Source: CAYPEL01 sp964409635 (GTDB lineage Bacteria > Pseudomonadota > Gammaproteobacteria > DSM-19610). Taken from it: DNA of 15,119 nt. Positions within the stretch are counted from its first letter, which is position 1, and each line of letters begins with the position of its first letter. Where the stretch lies: positions 1-15,119 of the forward strand of contig CAYPEL010000057.1 of assembly GCA_964409635.1 (NCBI GenBank). Direction: 5' to 3'. A program made the translations under genes and the position numbers. This document shows positions 14,819-15,119 of the stretch, piece by piece. The notes beneath the pieces were generated by a model. The model saw nothing but the letters and a program-made list of their open reading frames with translations. It did not search any database and was not told where the DNA came from.

Positions 14819-15085
14819 ATGACCAATCCGAGAGTGAAAATTTACAGTACCGGGCGTTGCCCGATCTGTGATAAAACCAAGACGCTGCTGAACAAGTGGG
14901 GTATCGCTTATCTGGAGGTGCGTGTGGATAGTGACCGGGCCGGCTTGATAGAGATGTCCCGGATTACTGATGGCGCCCGCTCAGTGCCGCAGATTACGAT
15001 AGACGGGCGCTGGATTGGTAGCTTTATGGATCTTACAGAATTGCATATGGAAGGCGAGCTTGATGGTTTGATGCAAAATGAATAG
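14819..15085 (+). CDS. Dithiol glutaredoxin
   Basis: The 88-residue thioredoxin-fold protein reduces disulfides using glutathione. The active site is Cys14-Pro-Ile-Cys17 in IYSTGRCPICDKTKTLL, close to the CPYC of classic glutaredoxins. The cis-proline motif is in ARSVPQITIDGRWIGSF, and DLTELHMEGELDGLM completes the fold. A longer frame opening at 14702 would overlap most of the dnaQ C-terminal coding region and adds sequence unlike glutaredoxin, so ATG 14819 is preferred, though its ribosome binding site is weak. It lies 16 bases after dnaQ and is probably in the same transcript. The closest named type is GrxC, but I do not assign a symbol with certainty. Confidence 0.9.
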   Translation: MTNPRVKIYSTGRCPICDKTKTLLNKWGIAYLEVRVDSDRAGLIEMSRITDGARSVPQITIDGRWIGSFMDLTELHMEGELDGLMQNE

Positions 15086-15119
15086 CCGGTTAGAACGTAT
15101 TTTTTAGCTGGCCACTATT

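Noticed and set aside
14702..15085. Glutaredoxin frame extended upstream to 14702.
   Set aside because: The extra 39 residues overlap dnaQ in another frame and are unlike glutaredoxin; ATG 14819 begins at the conserved fold.
14803..15119. tRNA gene after dnaQ, as aspV follows dnaQ in E. coli.
   Set aside because: No cloverleaf or CCA end can be found; the space holds the glutaredoxin gene and a short tail with no recognisable feature.

Overview
The window looks like the chromosome of a gammaproteobacterium of moderate GC content. The main evidence is a block of mltD, a YafS-type methyltransferase, rnhA and dnaQ, whose order recalls the E. coli mltD-gloB-yafS-rnhA-dnaQ region. DUF4124 and one-domain retropepsin-like proteins are also common in that class. 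I cannot name the genus. No transposase, phage gene, tRNA, rRNA or CRISPR array is visible.

Bases 1-6555 hold a heavy-metal export locus on the + strand. A small histidine-rich membrane protein comes first, in the position of CzcI. It is followed by czcC (outer-membrane channel), czcB (periplasmic adaptor) and czcA (RND pump). czcC and czcB overlap by four bases (ATGA). The pump carries the DFG...DGA...EN charge-relay motif of divalent-cation exporters, so zinc, cobalt, cadmium or nickel is more likely than copper or silver. No regulator is present in the window. The gap before czcC holds a strong hairpin and a plausible promoter.

Bases 6556-7740 hold two small envelope genes on the - strand: a secreted retropepsin-like aspartic protease, then a DUF4124 protein with a charged coiled coil. 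A divergent gap of 191 bases leads to a DoxX-family membrane protein.

Bases 8328-11277 run on the + strand: ferrochelatase (hemH, apparently starting at TTG), a DUF523-DUF1722 fusion with three iron-sulfur-type cysteines, a DUF3024 protein whose homology extends upstream of any standard start codon, and a small secreted protein of unknown function with an internal repeat. This set ends at a compact inverted repeat. Its 16-base arms exactly fill the 39 bases between the convergent stop codons of the unknown gene and mltD, and a second inverted repeat is interleaved with it.

Bases 11317-15119 hold mltD (-) and, divergently, methyltransferase, rnhA, dnaQ and a dithiol glutaredoxin (+), tightly packed as an operon. 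gloB, which sits between mltD and yafS in E. coli, is absent. I see no clear novel defence or mobile system. The most interesting items are the interleaved inverted repeat, the unusual start of the DUF3024 gene, the CzcI-like leader gene and the unrecognised repeat protein.
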